6,198 nucleotides of DNA from Gemmatimonadota bacterium (GCA_016180765.1 JACPAP010000130.1:25856-32053), one strand, 5' to 3'; counted from the stretch's first letter, positions 1 through 5,255 are shown. The notes: generated by a model from the letters alone, not told the origin. Program-made: numbers and translations.

Positions 1-404
1 TCGCCCCGGCCCTCCCGCGCCGCGCAGAGCACCAGCTCGCCGGCCATCACCAGGGTTTCCTTGTTGGCCAGGGCGACCCGTTTGCCCGCCCGCAGGGCCG
101 CGAGCGTGGCGGGCAGGCCGGCCGCGCCCACGATCGCGTTGATCACGATCTCGATCCCGGGATGCGTGGCCGCCTCGACCAGGCATTCGGGCCCGACCGG
201 CCACCGCCGGTTCCGTCCGGCGTTGCCCTGGACCAGCCCCACGAAGGGCGCTCCCGTCTCCCTGGCCTGTCGCTCCAGAAGATCGGCTGAGGCGTGTGCC
301 GTCAGGGCCACGACCCGGAACCGCTCGCGCTGGCGGGCCAGCACCCGGAGCGCCGCGGTCCCAATGGACCCGGTGGACCCCAGCACCGCGACGCCAATGC
401 TCAC
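1..404 (-). CDS. dxr: 1-deoxy-D-xylulose 5-phosphate reductoisomerase, N-terminal part (cut by window edge)
   Basis: Dxr converts 1-deoxy-D-xylulose 5-phosphate to 2-C-methyl-D-erythritol 4-phosphate with NADPH, the first committed step of the cytoplasmic MEP route to isoprenoid precursors. Translating from a GTG at 404-402 gives 134 residues that start MSIGVAVLGSTGSIG. The Rossmann-type GSTGSIG nucleotide motif is at residues 9-15, a VINAIVGAAGL stretch at about 87-97, and the family hallmark ALANKETLVMAGE at 111-123. The reading frame is open to position 1, so the metal-binding and catalytic C-terminal parts lie outside the window. The GTG start overlaps the cdsA stop codon as GTGA (4 nt), which suggests translational coupling. 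No ATG lies near the correct N-terminus and the GSTGSIG motif sits at the usual distance from this GTG, so the start is well supported. The cdsA-dxr order is common in bacteria and agrees with the call. Confidence 0.95.
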   Translation of the reverse strand, partial: MSIGVAVLGSTGSIGTAALRVLARQRERFRVVALTAHASADLLERQARETGAPFVGLVQGNAGRNRRWPVGPECLVEAATHPGIEIVINAIVGAAGLPATLAALRAGKRVALANKETLVMAGELVLCAAREGRG

Positions 405-1261
405 AGCCCGCCCCCGGCCGATACGACCAGAGCCACCGCAGGGACGGCCCAATACAGGGAGTCGAGCCGGTCCAGCACCCCGCCGTGCCCCGGGAACAAT
501 GCGCCTGAGTCCTTCACCCCCGCTTCGCGCTTGAAGAGGGACTCTGCAACATCGCCAAGTTGCCCCAACGTCGCCACCGCCGCCCCCGAGGCCAGCAGGA
601 TCGCCAGCGACAGCGGCACACCCAGCGGGGCCAGCACCCAGCGCCCGTAGCCAATCGCCGCGAGCAACGCTCCCAGGGTGCCCGTCACCGCGCCGGCCCA
701 GGTCTTGGCCGGGCTCAAGACGGGCGCCAGCTTGGGTCCCCCGATCAGGGCGCCCCCCGCCATGGCGAGCGTGTCGCAGATCCAGGTGAGGACCAGTGGG
801 AAACAGGCCAGCGCCGTCCCGGCCATCGCGGCGGGCGGCGGAGCCGGATGCCGGAGCAGGAGCAGGAAGGCGGGAAGTCCACCGGCGTACACTGCCCCCA
901 GCACGGTCACGCCCACCCCGGCGGTGGGGCCGTGATTCGGCCCGCGAGTGGCGACCGCCGCGGCCATGACGCCCATCAGCCACAGCGCCAGGAGAAACGC
1001 GAACCACCGCGGCGCCAGGGCGTAACCCGCCGGCAGCGCCAGCCACGCGGCAGCCGGGATCAGCGCGGCGCCGATGCACCCCGGGGCGACCAGCGCCCGG
1101 ACCCCCTGCCGGGCGGCGAGGCGATACAACTCGAACGCCCCGAGGACCCCGATGACGGCGAGGCCGGCGACCAGCGTCCAGCCGCCGAGGTAGATGAGGC
1201 CGATGGTGGCGGGGATGCCGATGGCCGCGACGCCGATGCGACGCGCCAGCTGATGAGCCAT
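401..1261 (-). CDS. cdsA: Phosphatidate cytidylyltransferase (CDP-diglyceride synthase)
   Basis: CdsA makes CDP-diacylglycerol from phosphatidic acid and CTP in the cytoplasmic membrane, the branch point for phospholipid synthesis. The 286-residue product is very hydrophobic, with repeated Ala/Leu/Gly-rich membrane segments (for example about 11-43, 61-80, 85-104, 146-170, 190-235 and 268-283). Near the C-terminus it carries the full family signature, residues 241-267, of the form S-L-F-K-R-x4-K-D-S-G-x-L-F-P-G-H-G-G-x-x-D-R-x-D. It also has WICDTLA (160-166) and SPAKTWAG (183-190), matching the family's W-x-x-D-x-x-A and SPxKTWEG elements. The ATG at 1261 is chosen because it starts directly before the first membrane segment (MAHQLARRIG); the frame stays open upstream but there overlaps frr. 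It follows the frr stop by 8 bp (G7 on the plus strand), and the nearest GGAGG (1279-1275) is 13 nt away, a long spacing. Length is normal for the family. The usual uppS gene is absent between it and frr. Confidence 0.96.
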   Translation of the reverse strand: MAHQLARRIGVAAIGIPATIGLIYLGGWTLVAGLAVIGVLGAFELYRLAARQGVRALVAPGCIGAALIPAAAWLALPAGYALAPRWFAFLLALWLMGVMAAAVATRGPNHGPTAGVGVTVLGAVYAGGLPAFLLLLRHPAPPPAAMAGTALACFPLVLTWICDTLAMAGGALIGGPKLAPVLSPAKTWAGAVTGTLGALLAAIGYGRWVLAPLGVPLSLAILLASGAAVATLGQLGDVAESLFKREAGVKDSGALFPGHGGVLDRLDSLYWAVPAVALVVSAGGGL

Positions 1262-1269
1262 CGGGGGGG

Positions 1270-1833
1270 TCAGACCTCCATGATCTCTTGCTCTTTGCCC
1301 TGCACCAGCGCGTCCACCTGCTTTATCGCGTCGTCGTGCAGCTTCTGCATTTCTTTCTCGGTGCGGCGCTTGTCGTCGTCGGAGACGTGCTCCAGCTTTT
1401 TGATGTGGGCCAGGGCCTCGGTGCGGGCGTGGCGAATGCTGATCCGGCCCTCTTCCGCGAGCTTGTGGACCACCCTGACCAGCTCTTTGCGCCGCCCCTC
1501 CGTGAGCGGGGGCAGCGGCACCCGGATCACGGTCCCGTCGTTGGACGGGTTGAGACCCAGGTCCGACATCTGGAGGGCCTTCTCCACCGTGCCGATGATG
1601 GAGCGATCCCACGGCTGGACCGTGATGAGGCGCGGCTCGGGCGCCGCCACGCTGGCGACCTGGTTGAGCGGCAGCTGTTGGCCGTACGCCTCGACCCGCA
1701 CCGTGTCCAGGAGACTGGTCGTGGCCTTCCCGCTGCGAATGGTCGCCAGCTCGTGCTTGGTGCCCTCCAACGCCTTGTGCATGGCATCCTTGGCGCGCTT
1801 CGCGATGTCCGGTAACGTGGTCGGCATGCTCAT
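1270..1833 (-). CDS. frr: Ribosome recycling factor
   Basis: RRF works with EF-G to split the post-termination ribosome and release mRNA and tRNA. The 187-residue product has the usual length and layout: a three-helix domain I formed by about residues 3-32 and 107-187, with a beta-rich domain II between. Family landmarks are ATIRSGKA (30-37), QPWDRSIIGTVEKALQ (73-88), DLGLNPSNDG (91-100), the hinge-proximal PLPPLTEGRRKELVR (106-120), and the conserved basic helix ISIRHARTEA (131-140), whose R134 and R137 correspond to ribosome-contacting arginines of the family. The ATG at 1833 overlaps the pyrH stop as ATGA (4 nt), so translation is probably coupled; no clear Shine-Dalgarno is visible. A second ATG at 1827 (MPTTLPD) is a possible alternative start. 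The pyrH-frr pairing is one of the most widely conserved bacterial gene neighbourhoods. Confidence 0.97.
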   Translation of the reverse strand: MSMPTTLPDIAKRAKDAMHKALEGTKHELATIRSGKATTSLLDTVRVEAYGQQLPLNQVASVAAPEPRLITVQPWDRSIIGTVEKALQMSDLGLNPSNDGTVIRVPLPPLTEGRRKELVRVVHKLAEEGRISIRHARTEALAHIKKLEHVSDDDKRRTEKEMQKLHDDAIKQVDALVQGKEQEIMEV

Positions 1834-2543
1834 GTGACGAGGGTGCCGACGCGCTCGCCCGCCAGAACCCTCGCGATCGCGCCGGGCTGGTTGACGTTCA
1901 TGACGACGATGGGCAACCCGTTCTCCTTGCACAGTCCGAAGGCGTTGGCGTCCATGACCGCCAGCCCTTTGACCAGCACTTCCTGGAAGGTGATTTCCGG
2001 AATGAACTGGGCCGTGCGGTCGCGCTTGGGGTCGGCCGTGAAGACACCGTCCACGCTGGTGGCTTTGACGATCACCTGGGCCTCGATCTCCAGCGCCCGC
2101 AACACCGCGGCGGTGTCGGTCGAGAAGTAGGGATTGCCGGTCCCGCCCGCGAACAGCACGATGCGCCCTTTCTCCATGTGGCGCTGGGCCCGCCGCCGGA
2201 TGTAGGGCTCCGCCAGCTCCTCCATCCGGATCGCCGTCATCACCCGGGTCTCCACCGCCTTGCGCTCCAGGATGTCCTGCAGCGCCAGCGCGTTGATCAC
2301 GGTCGCCAGCATCCCCATGTAGTCGGCGGACACCCGGTCCAGCCCCTGCTGGCTGGCCACCGTGCCGCGGATGATGTTCCCGCCGCCGATCACCAGGCCG
2401 ATCGCGGCGCCCAGCTGGTGGACCGTCTTGATCTCGTCGCTCAGACGATCGACCACCGCGAAGTCGATCCCGAAGCCGGGCTCGCCGGCCAGGGACTCGC
2501 CGGAGAGCTTGATCAGGGCGCGGCGGTACTTGAGGCCTCCCAT
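1830..2543 (-). CDS. pyrH: UMP kinase (uridylate kinase)
   Basis: PyrH phosphorylates UMP to UDP with ATP in the cytoplasm, supplying pyrimidine nucleotides; it belongs to the amino-acid-kinase fold family and is normally a regulated hexamer. The product has 237 residues, a typical length. Visible landmarks are IKLSGE at residues 11-16 (phosphate-binding Lys), VIGGGNIIRG at 51-60, DYMGMLATVINALALQ at 74-89 (UMP-site and oligomer helix), the glycine loop FAGGTGNPYFSTDTAA at 131-146, the ATP-side KATSVDGVFTADPK at 160-173, and VMDANAF at 196-202. The last element usually reads MDxTA or MDxSA, so the Asn is a mild variation. The ATG start overlaps the tsf stop by one base (TGATG), with GAGGG only 3 nt before it, which fits termination-reinitiation coupling. 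The stop overlaps the frr start. The tsf-pyrH-frr context is classical. Confidence 0.97.
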   Translation of the reverse strand: MGGLKYRRALIKLSGESLAGEPGFGIDFAVVDRLSDEIKTVHQLGAAIGLVIGGGNIIRGTVASQQGLDRVSADYMGMLATVINALALQDILERKAVETRVMTAIRMEELAEPYIRRRAQRHMEKGRIVLFAGGTGNPYFSTDTAAVLRALEIEAQVIVKATSVDGVFTADPKRDRTAQFIPEITFQEVLVKGLAVMDANAFGLCKENGLPIVVMNVNQPGAIARVLAGERVGTLVT

Positions 2544-3145
2544 CAGCCCTCGCCGAGCTGGAAGCGCACGAACCGGCGGACCACCACGTTCTCGCCCACT
2601 TTGCCGGACACGGCCTTGACCAGTTGCCCCACGGTCTGCTGGTCGTCCTTCACGAACGGCTGCTCCAGCAACACGCGCTCTTCGTAGAACTTCTTGAGTC
2701 TGCCCTCGACCATCTTGTCCCACACCTTCTCGGGCTTCCCCGATCCGGCGGCCTGGGCTCGATAAATCTCGCGCTCGCGCTCCAGCAGATCCTTGGGCAC
2801 ATCCTCCACCGACACCGCCACGGGGTCCGCCGAGGCGATGTGCAGGGCCAGGCTCTTGACCAGCCCCTGGAAGTCGTCGGTGCGCGCCACGAAGTCGGTC
2901 TCGCAGTTGACCTCCACCAGCACGCCGACCTTGCCGTTGAAGTGCAGGTAACTGCCGACCAGGCCCTCCGTGGCGCCCCGTCCCGCGCGCTTCTCGGCCT
3001 TGGCGATACCCTTCTTGCGCAAGAGCGCGATGGCCTTCTCCACGTCGCCCTGGGTCTCCTCCAGGGCGTTCTTGCAATCCATCATGCCCGCCCCGGTGCG
3101 TGCCCGAAGCGCGGCCACGTCCTTTGCGGAAATCGTCATGGCCAA
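2543..3145 (-). CDS. tsf: Elongation factor Ts, short form
   Basis: EF-Ts is the guanine-nucleotide exchange factor that regenerates EF-Tu-GTP. From a TTG start the product has 200 residues, so it is the short type (as in Thermus) and not the roughly 280-residue E. coli type; the second core subdomain and coiled-coil insertion of the long type are missing. The N-terminal UBA-like EF-Tu-binding domain spans about 5-42 and contains the family signature LRARTGAGMMDCKNAL (13-28). The second signature, EVNCETDFVARTDDF (78-92), includes the Asp84-Phe85 pair that in known EF-Ts enters the EF-Tu nucleotide site. The end is GENVVVRRFVRFQLGEG. Start choice: an ATG at 3139 (MTISAKDV) is also possible, but the only good Shine-Dalgarno (AAGGGAG) lies 8 nt before the TTG at 3145 and 14 nt before the ATG. 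The stop overlaps pyrH by one base. A 103-bp gap with an attenuator-like hairpin separates it from rpsB. Confidence 0.96.
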   Translation of the reverse strand: MAMTISAKDVAALRARTGAGMMDCKNALEETQGDVEKAIALLRKKGIAKAEKRAGRGATEGLVGSYLHFNGKVGVLVEVNCETDFVARTDDFQGLVKSLALHIASADPVAVSVEDVPKDLLEREREIYRAQAAGSGKPEKVWDKMVEGRLKKFYEERVLLEQPFVKDDQQTVGQLVKAVSGKVGENVVVRRFVRFQLGEG

Positions 3146-3152
3146 AATCGCG

Positions 3153-3160
3153 TCTCCCTT
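3153..3160 (-). promoter_or_regulatory. Ribosome binding site of tsf that favours a TTG start
   Basis: On the minus strand AAGGGAGA occupies 3160-3153. The distance is 8 nt to the TTG at 3145 and 14 nt to the ATG at 3139. The spacing favours initiation at TTG, giving a protein that starts MAMTIS; the ATG two codons later has no complementary stretch at normal distance. The difference is only two residues. Confidence 0.55.
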
Positions 3161-3170
3161 GGTTCCGTAT

Positions 3171-3219
3171 ACGAAAACCGCCGCCTCCGAACCGTCATCC
3201 GCGGTCCCAGGAGCGGCGG
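3171..3219 (-). terminator. Attenuator-like hairpin with short T run between rpsB and tsf
   Basis: Reading the minus strand, CCGCCGCTCC (3219-3210) can pair with GGAGGCGGCGG (3188-3178) with a single bulged G. The stem is followed at once by TTTT (3177-3174). The roughly 21-nt loop holds a small inner stem, ACCG with CGGT. A GC-rich stem plus a U tract is the form of an intrinsic terminator, but the tract has only four T residues. Since tsf and pyrH continue downstream on the same strand with no clear new promoter, a partial terminator (attenuator) lowering tsf relative to rpsB is more likely than a full stop. This is inferred from sequence only; the folding energy was not computed. Confidence 0.5.
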
Positions 3220-3248
3220 TCCCTGCTGGTCGTCCCGCGCCGGCAGCC

Positions 3249-4136
3249 TTAGCCTTCAGACGCCCCGGGCGACTCGCCGACTTCCCCTTCCGCCGGCGGC
3301 TCGCTCTTGAGCCGTGCCACGATGGCTTCCGGCTTGGGCCGCCGCCGTCGCCGGGCGCGCCGCCGTTTCCGGCGCTCCTCCTCCTCCCCTTCCGTCCCCG
3401 TATCCGTGCTGTAGGTGTAGCCCTCGCCTTCCTCCGCCACCTCGCGCAGCGGCACCTGCGAGCGCGCTTCGGCGATCACGTCCACCAGCGCCCGCGTGAT
3501 CAGCGACACCGAGCGGATGGCGTCGTCGTTCCCGGGGATGGGTACCGTGATCAGGTCCGGGTCCGCATTGGTGTCCACGATCGCCACCACCGGGATGCCC
3601 AGCTTGTTGGCCTCGGCGATGGCGATGCGCTCCTTCTTGGCATCCACCACATAGAGCACGCCCGGCAACCGGCTCATGTTCTTGATGCCTTCGAGGTTGC
3701 GGTTCAGCTTCTGCCGCTCCCGCTCGAACAGCAGTTGTTCCTTCTTGGTGAAGAATTCGAACGCACCGTCTTCCAGTCCCTGCTCCACCTCTTTGAGCCG
3801 GCCGATCTGCTTCTTGATGGTGTGGAAGTTGGTCAGCATCCCGCCGAGCCAGCGCTCCGTCACCCAGAACGCGCCGCAGCGCTCCGCCTCCGCCCGCAGG
3901 ATCGGCTTCAGCTGCTTCTTGGTGCAGACGAACAGCACGCCCTCGCCGCGCATCACGACCCCCCGCATCAGCTCCTGAGCCGTCTGGAGCTGGCGCAGCG
4001 TCTTCTGGAGATCGATCAAATAGATGCCCGAACGCTCGGCGAAGATGAACCGGCGCATCTTGGGATTCCAGCGCCGGGTCTGGTGACCGAAATGCACGCC
4101 GGCTTCGAGCAGGTCCTGCAACTGCGGCTGCGTCAT
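3249..4136 (-). CDS. rpsB: 30S ribosomal protein S2 (uS2) with long charged C-terminal tail
   Basis: S2 binds late on the back of the 30S subunit between head and body and is needed for recruiting S1 where S1 is present. The protein has 295 residues. Residues 1-230 form a normal S2 core: LLEAGVHFGHQTRRWNPKM (9-27), a near-universal N-terminal signature, IYLIDLQKTL (38-47), FWVTERWLGGMLTNF (90-104), the coiled-coil hairpin region about 107-150, LPGVLYVVDAKKE (157-169), and the second signature IPVVAIVDTNADPDLITVPIPGNDDAIRS (181-209). After about residue 232 comes an extension of some 60 residues: acidic (EEGEGY, EGEEEE), then arginine/lysine-rich (254-268, with RRRARRRRR inside), then Pro/Glu/Gly-rich. 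The ATG at 4136 is preceded by AGGGA 8 nt upstream. Stop is TAA. It lies between rpsI and tsf; the rpsB-tsf pair is nearly universal in bacteria. The core call is certain; the tail's function is unknown. Confidence 0.97.
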   Translation of the reverse strand: MTQPQLQDLLEAGVHFGHQTRRWNPKMRRFIFAERSGIYLIDLQKTLRQLQTAQELMRGVVMRGEGVLFVCTKKQLKPILRAEAERCGAFWVTERWLGGMLTNFHTIKKQIGRLKEVEQGLEDGAFEFFTKKEQLLFERERQKLNRNLEGIKNMSRLPGVLYVVDAKKERIAIAEANKLGIPVVAIVDTNADPDLITVPIPGNDDAIRSVSLITRALVDVIAEARSQVPLREVAEEGEGYTYSTDTGTEGEEEERRKRRRARRRRRPKPEAIVARLKSEPPAEGEVGESPGASEG

Positions 4137-4186
4137 GAACCTCGTCCCTGGGTTGAGTCCGCCATCACCTTCATCTCCCTCGTCGA

Positions 4187-4201
4187 TTCAGCAGCGCTGA
4201 A
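4187..4201. repeat. Short perfect inverted repeat upstream of rpsB
   Basis: TTCAGC at 4187-4192 and GCTGAA at 4196-4201 form a 6-bp perfect stem with a 3-nt loop, about 50 bp before the rpsB start, in what should be the rpsB leader. It has no T run, so it is not a terminator. It could be part of an rpsB leader structure or an operator half-site, or chance. No convincing promoter is visible around it. Confidence 0.35.
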
Positions 4202-4239
4202 CACCCCGCGAGGGATCCGGCGATGTGAGTGATCCACAC

Positions 4240-4306
4240 GGGGGCCGGGGTTCGGGGTTCGGGTCCCAAGCCCGGTCCCCGGACCCCGGACCCCGGTCCC
4301 CGGCCC
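4240..4306. repeat. G/C-run intergenic repeat: 7-bp tandem units, long imperfect inverted repeat, G-quadruplex motifs on both strands
   Basis: This occupies most of the rpsI-proximal half of the 169-bp rpsI-rpsB gap and starts right at the rpsI stop. The plus strand carries GGGGG, GGGG, GGGG and GGG runs between 4240 and 4263, mostly with TTC spacers. The minus strand (the transcribed sense) carries four GGGG runs between 4301 and 4277, each separated by 3 nt (ACC, TCC, TCC), then GGG at 4273-4271. Both match the canonical four-run quadruplex pattern. The two halves also complement one another: 4240-4263 pairs with 4271-4294 around a 7-nt loop with one bulge and a few mismatches. There is no T tract, so it is not a standard terminator. 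It resembles dispersed GGGGTTC/GGGGTCC intergenic repeats of GC-rich genomes; that link is inference. Confidence 0.75.
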
Positions 4307-4710
4307 TACCGCTTCGAGAACTGGAACCGCTTCCTGGCCCCCGGCCGGCCCGGCTTCTTGCGCTCGACCGCCCGTGGATCGCGGGTGAGCAGCCCCTGGG
4401 TCCGGAGCTTGCGGCGGTGGGTCTCGTCCGCCCCCACCAGCGCCCGCGCCACGCCCAGGCGCAGCGCGCCGGCCTGCCCCGTCATGCCGCCGCCGACTAC
4501 GTGCGCCCGCACGTCAAACGCGCCCAGCGTATCGGTGGCGGAAAACGGCTCCTGGATGTGCTGCACCAGCGAGCGCCGGGGGAAGTAGTCTCCCAGCGTC
4601 CGCCCATTGACGTCCCATTTACCGGAGCCGGGGGTCAGGTAGACCCGCGCCACCGCCGTCTTCCGCCGGCCCACCGCGTGCCACCGCAGTTCGGGTTGCA
4701 CCACCGTCAT
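4306..4710 (-). CDS. rpsI: 30S ribosomal protein S9 (uS9)
   Basis: S9 sits in the head of the 30S subunit; its C-terminal tail reaches the P site and contacts the anticodon stem-loop of peptidyl-tRNA. The product has 134 residues, a normal length. It contains the N-terminal HAVGRRKTAVARVYL (11-25), VNGRTLGDYF (34-43), and the family signature GGGMTGQAGALRLGVARAL (73-91). The arginine/lysine-rich tail, residues 118-134, ends in the near-invariant FSKR, including the terminal Arg that touches P-site tRNA. The ATG at 4710 is 8 bp after the rplM stop and has GAGGA (4720-4716) at 5 nt, overlapping the rplM TGA. This supports coupled translation and the start choice. rplM-rpsI is one of the most stable gene pairs in bacteria. 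Stop is TAG, immediately followed by the G-rich repeat. Confidence 0.98.
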   Translation of the reverse strand: MTVVQPELRWHAVGRRKTAVARVYLTPGSGKWDVNGRTLGDYFPRRSLVQHIQEPFSATDTLGAFDVRAHVVGGGMTGQAGALRLGVARALVGADETHRRKLRTQGLLTRDPRAVERKKPGRPGARKRFQFSKR

Positions 4711-4715
4711 ACCGT

Positions 4716-4720
4716 TCCTC
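4716..4720 (-). promoter_or_regulatory. Ribosome binding site of rpsI, overlapping the rplM stop codon
   Basis: GAGGA at 4720-4716 on the minus strand lies 5 nt before the rpsI ATG, and its first two bases belong to the rplM stop codon TGA (4721-4719). Terminating ribosomes would release on top of this site, which fits balanced output of the L13 and S9 proteins. Confidence 0.7.
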
Positions 4721-5162
4721 AGGCTCCCTTCCGCACGCTTACCGGCGTGGGCTGCTGCGCCGCGTGGGGATGCTCGGGCCCACCGTACACCTTGAGTTTC
4801 TGGCGCAGCGCCTGCCGCCCCAGCGTGGACTTGGGCAGCATGCCGAACACCGCGCGCTGGACCACCCGCTCCGGACGCGTCTCCAGCAGGCGCGCCACCG
4901 GTGTGAAGCGCTCATGTCCCATGTAGCCGCTATGCCGGAAATACTGCTTCTGCTCCCGCTTCCGACCCGTGAGACGCACCTTGGACGCGTTGATCACCAC
5001 CACGAAATCGCCCCCGTCCATGTGGGGCGTGAATTCCGGCTTGTGCTTCCCGCGGATCATCTGCGCCACGGCACTCGCCAGCCGGCCGAGGGCCACGCCT
5101 TCGGCATCGACGAGGTACCAGCGGTGCTTGATCTCACTGGGCGTAAGCGTATACGTCCGCAT
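4719..5162 (-). CDS. rplM: 50S ribosomal protein L13 (uL13)
   Basis: L13 binds 23S rRNA early in 50S assembly. The product is 147 residues, in the normal range (about 140-150). Family landmarks in order: MRTYTLTPSEIKHRWYLVDAEG (1-22, with the usual W-Y-x-V-D-A), LGRLASAVAQMIRGKHKPEFTPH (25-47), GDFVVVINASKVRLTGRK (51-68), YFRHSGYMG (74-82), and the signature stretch AVFGMLPKSTLGR (104-116) continuing to LKVYGGPEHPHAAQQP (123-138). The frame is open far upstream, but the ATG at 5162 gives the family N-terminus; everything before it overlaps the promoter and the biotin gene. No strong Shine-Dalgarno is visible, only GAGACC just upstream. It is the first gene of the translation cluster and is separated by 89 bp from the preceding biotin carrier gene, with a promoter in that gap. 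Confidence 0.98.
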   Translation of the reverse strand: MRTYTLTPSEIKHRWYLVDAEGVALGRLASAVAQMIRGKHKPEFTPHMDGGDFVVVINASKVRLTGRKREQKQYFRHSGYMGHERFTPVARLLETRPERVVQRAVFGMLPKSTLGRQALRQKLKVYGGPEHPHAAQQPTPVSVRKGA

Positions 5163-5219
5163 CCGGTCTCGTTTTTCGTGAGCGGCACTGGCCGCGAATG
5201 AAAGTCGTAAAGCCGAGTA

Positions 5220-5237
5220 GCCGCTTATGCTAGCGGC
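5220..5237. repeat. Inverted repeat over the -10 region of the rplM promoter
   Basis: GCCGCT (5220-5225) and AGCGGC (5232-5237) form a perfect 6-bp inverted repeat with a 6-nt centre. It includes the proposed -10 hexamer (5232-5227) and the start-point region. There is no T run after it on the minus strand, so it is a poor terminator for the biotin gene. It may be an operator for a dimeric regulator, or chance in GC-rich DNA. Confidence 0.35.
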
Positions 5238-5255
5238 CCTCGGTGCGGGGGTCAA
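5227..5255 (-). promoter_or_regulatory. Sigma-70-type promoter for the rplM-rpsI-rpsB cluster
   Basis: On the minus strand TTGACC (5255-5250, 5 of 6 matches to TTGACA) is followed by exactly 17 bp and TAGCAT (5232-5227, 4 of 6 to TATAAT). The -35 box covers the stop codon of the biotin carrier gene (TGA at 5254-5252). The predicted start point is near 5220, giving an untranslated leader of about 58 nt before rplM. Position, spacing and match are all good for a housekeeping promoter, but no expression evidence is available. Confidence 0.65.

Noticed and set aside
1263..1269. Run of seven G between frr and cdsA as a slippery or phase-variation site
   Set aside because: It is between genes, after the frr stop, so slippage would not change either protein. 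At most it could alter spacing to the cdsA start, and one short run is expected by chance in such GC-rich DNA.
1262..1612. N-terminal extension of cdsA (frame open to 1612)
   Set aside because: It overlaps frr, whose frame is certain. The sequence before MAHQLARR is low-complexity and lacks the membrane character of CdsA.
560..1837. 425-residue plus-strand open frame opposite cdsA and frr
   Set aside because: It runs antisense to two certain genes. Its product is a low-complexity Arg/Gly/Gln/Pro mixture with no recognisable domain, as expected when a GC-rich gene is read on the wrong strand.
1830..2543. PyrH MDANA in place of the usual MDxTA/MDxSA as a sign of altered function
   Set aside because: All other nucleotide-binding motifs are intact and this position varies in the family; one substitution does not support a changed role.
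3166..3176. Possible extra promoter before tsf with TATACG as -10
   Set aside because: At 16-18 bp upstream there is no reasonable -35 hexamer, and the TATACG belongs to a small CGTATACG palindrome directly after the hairpin. Support is too weak to list.
2970..4232. 420-residue plus-strand open frame opposite tsf and rpsB
   Set aside because: Antisense shadow of rpsB and tsf, rich in His/Leu/Arg/Pro with no domain. It crosses two intergenic gaps and has no credible start signal.
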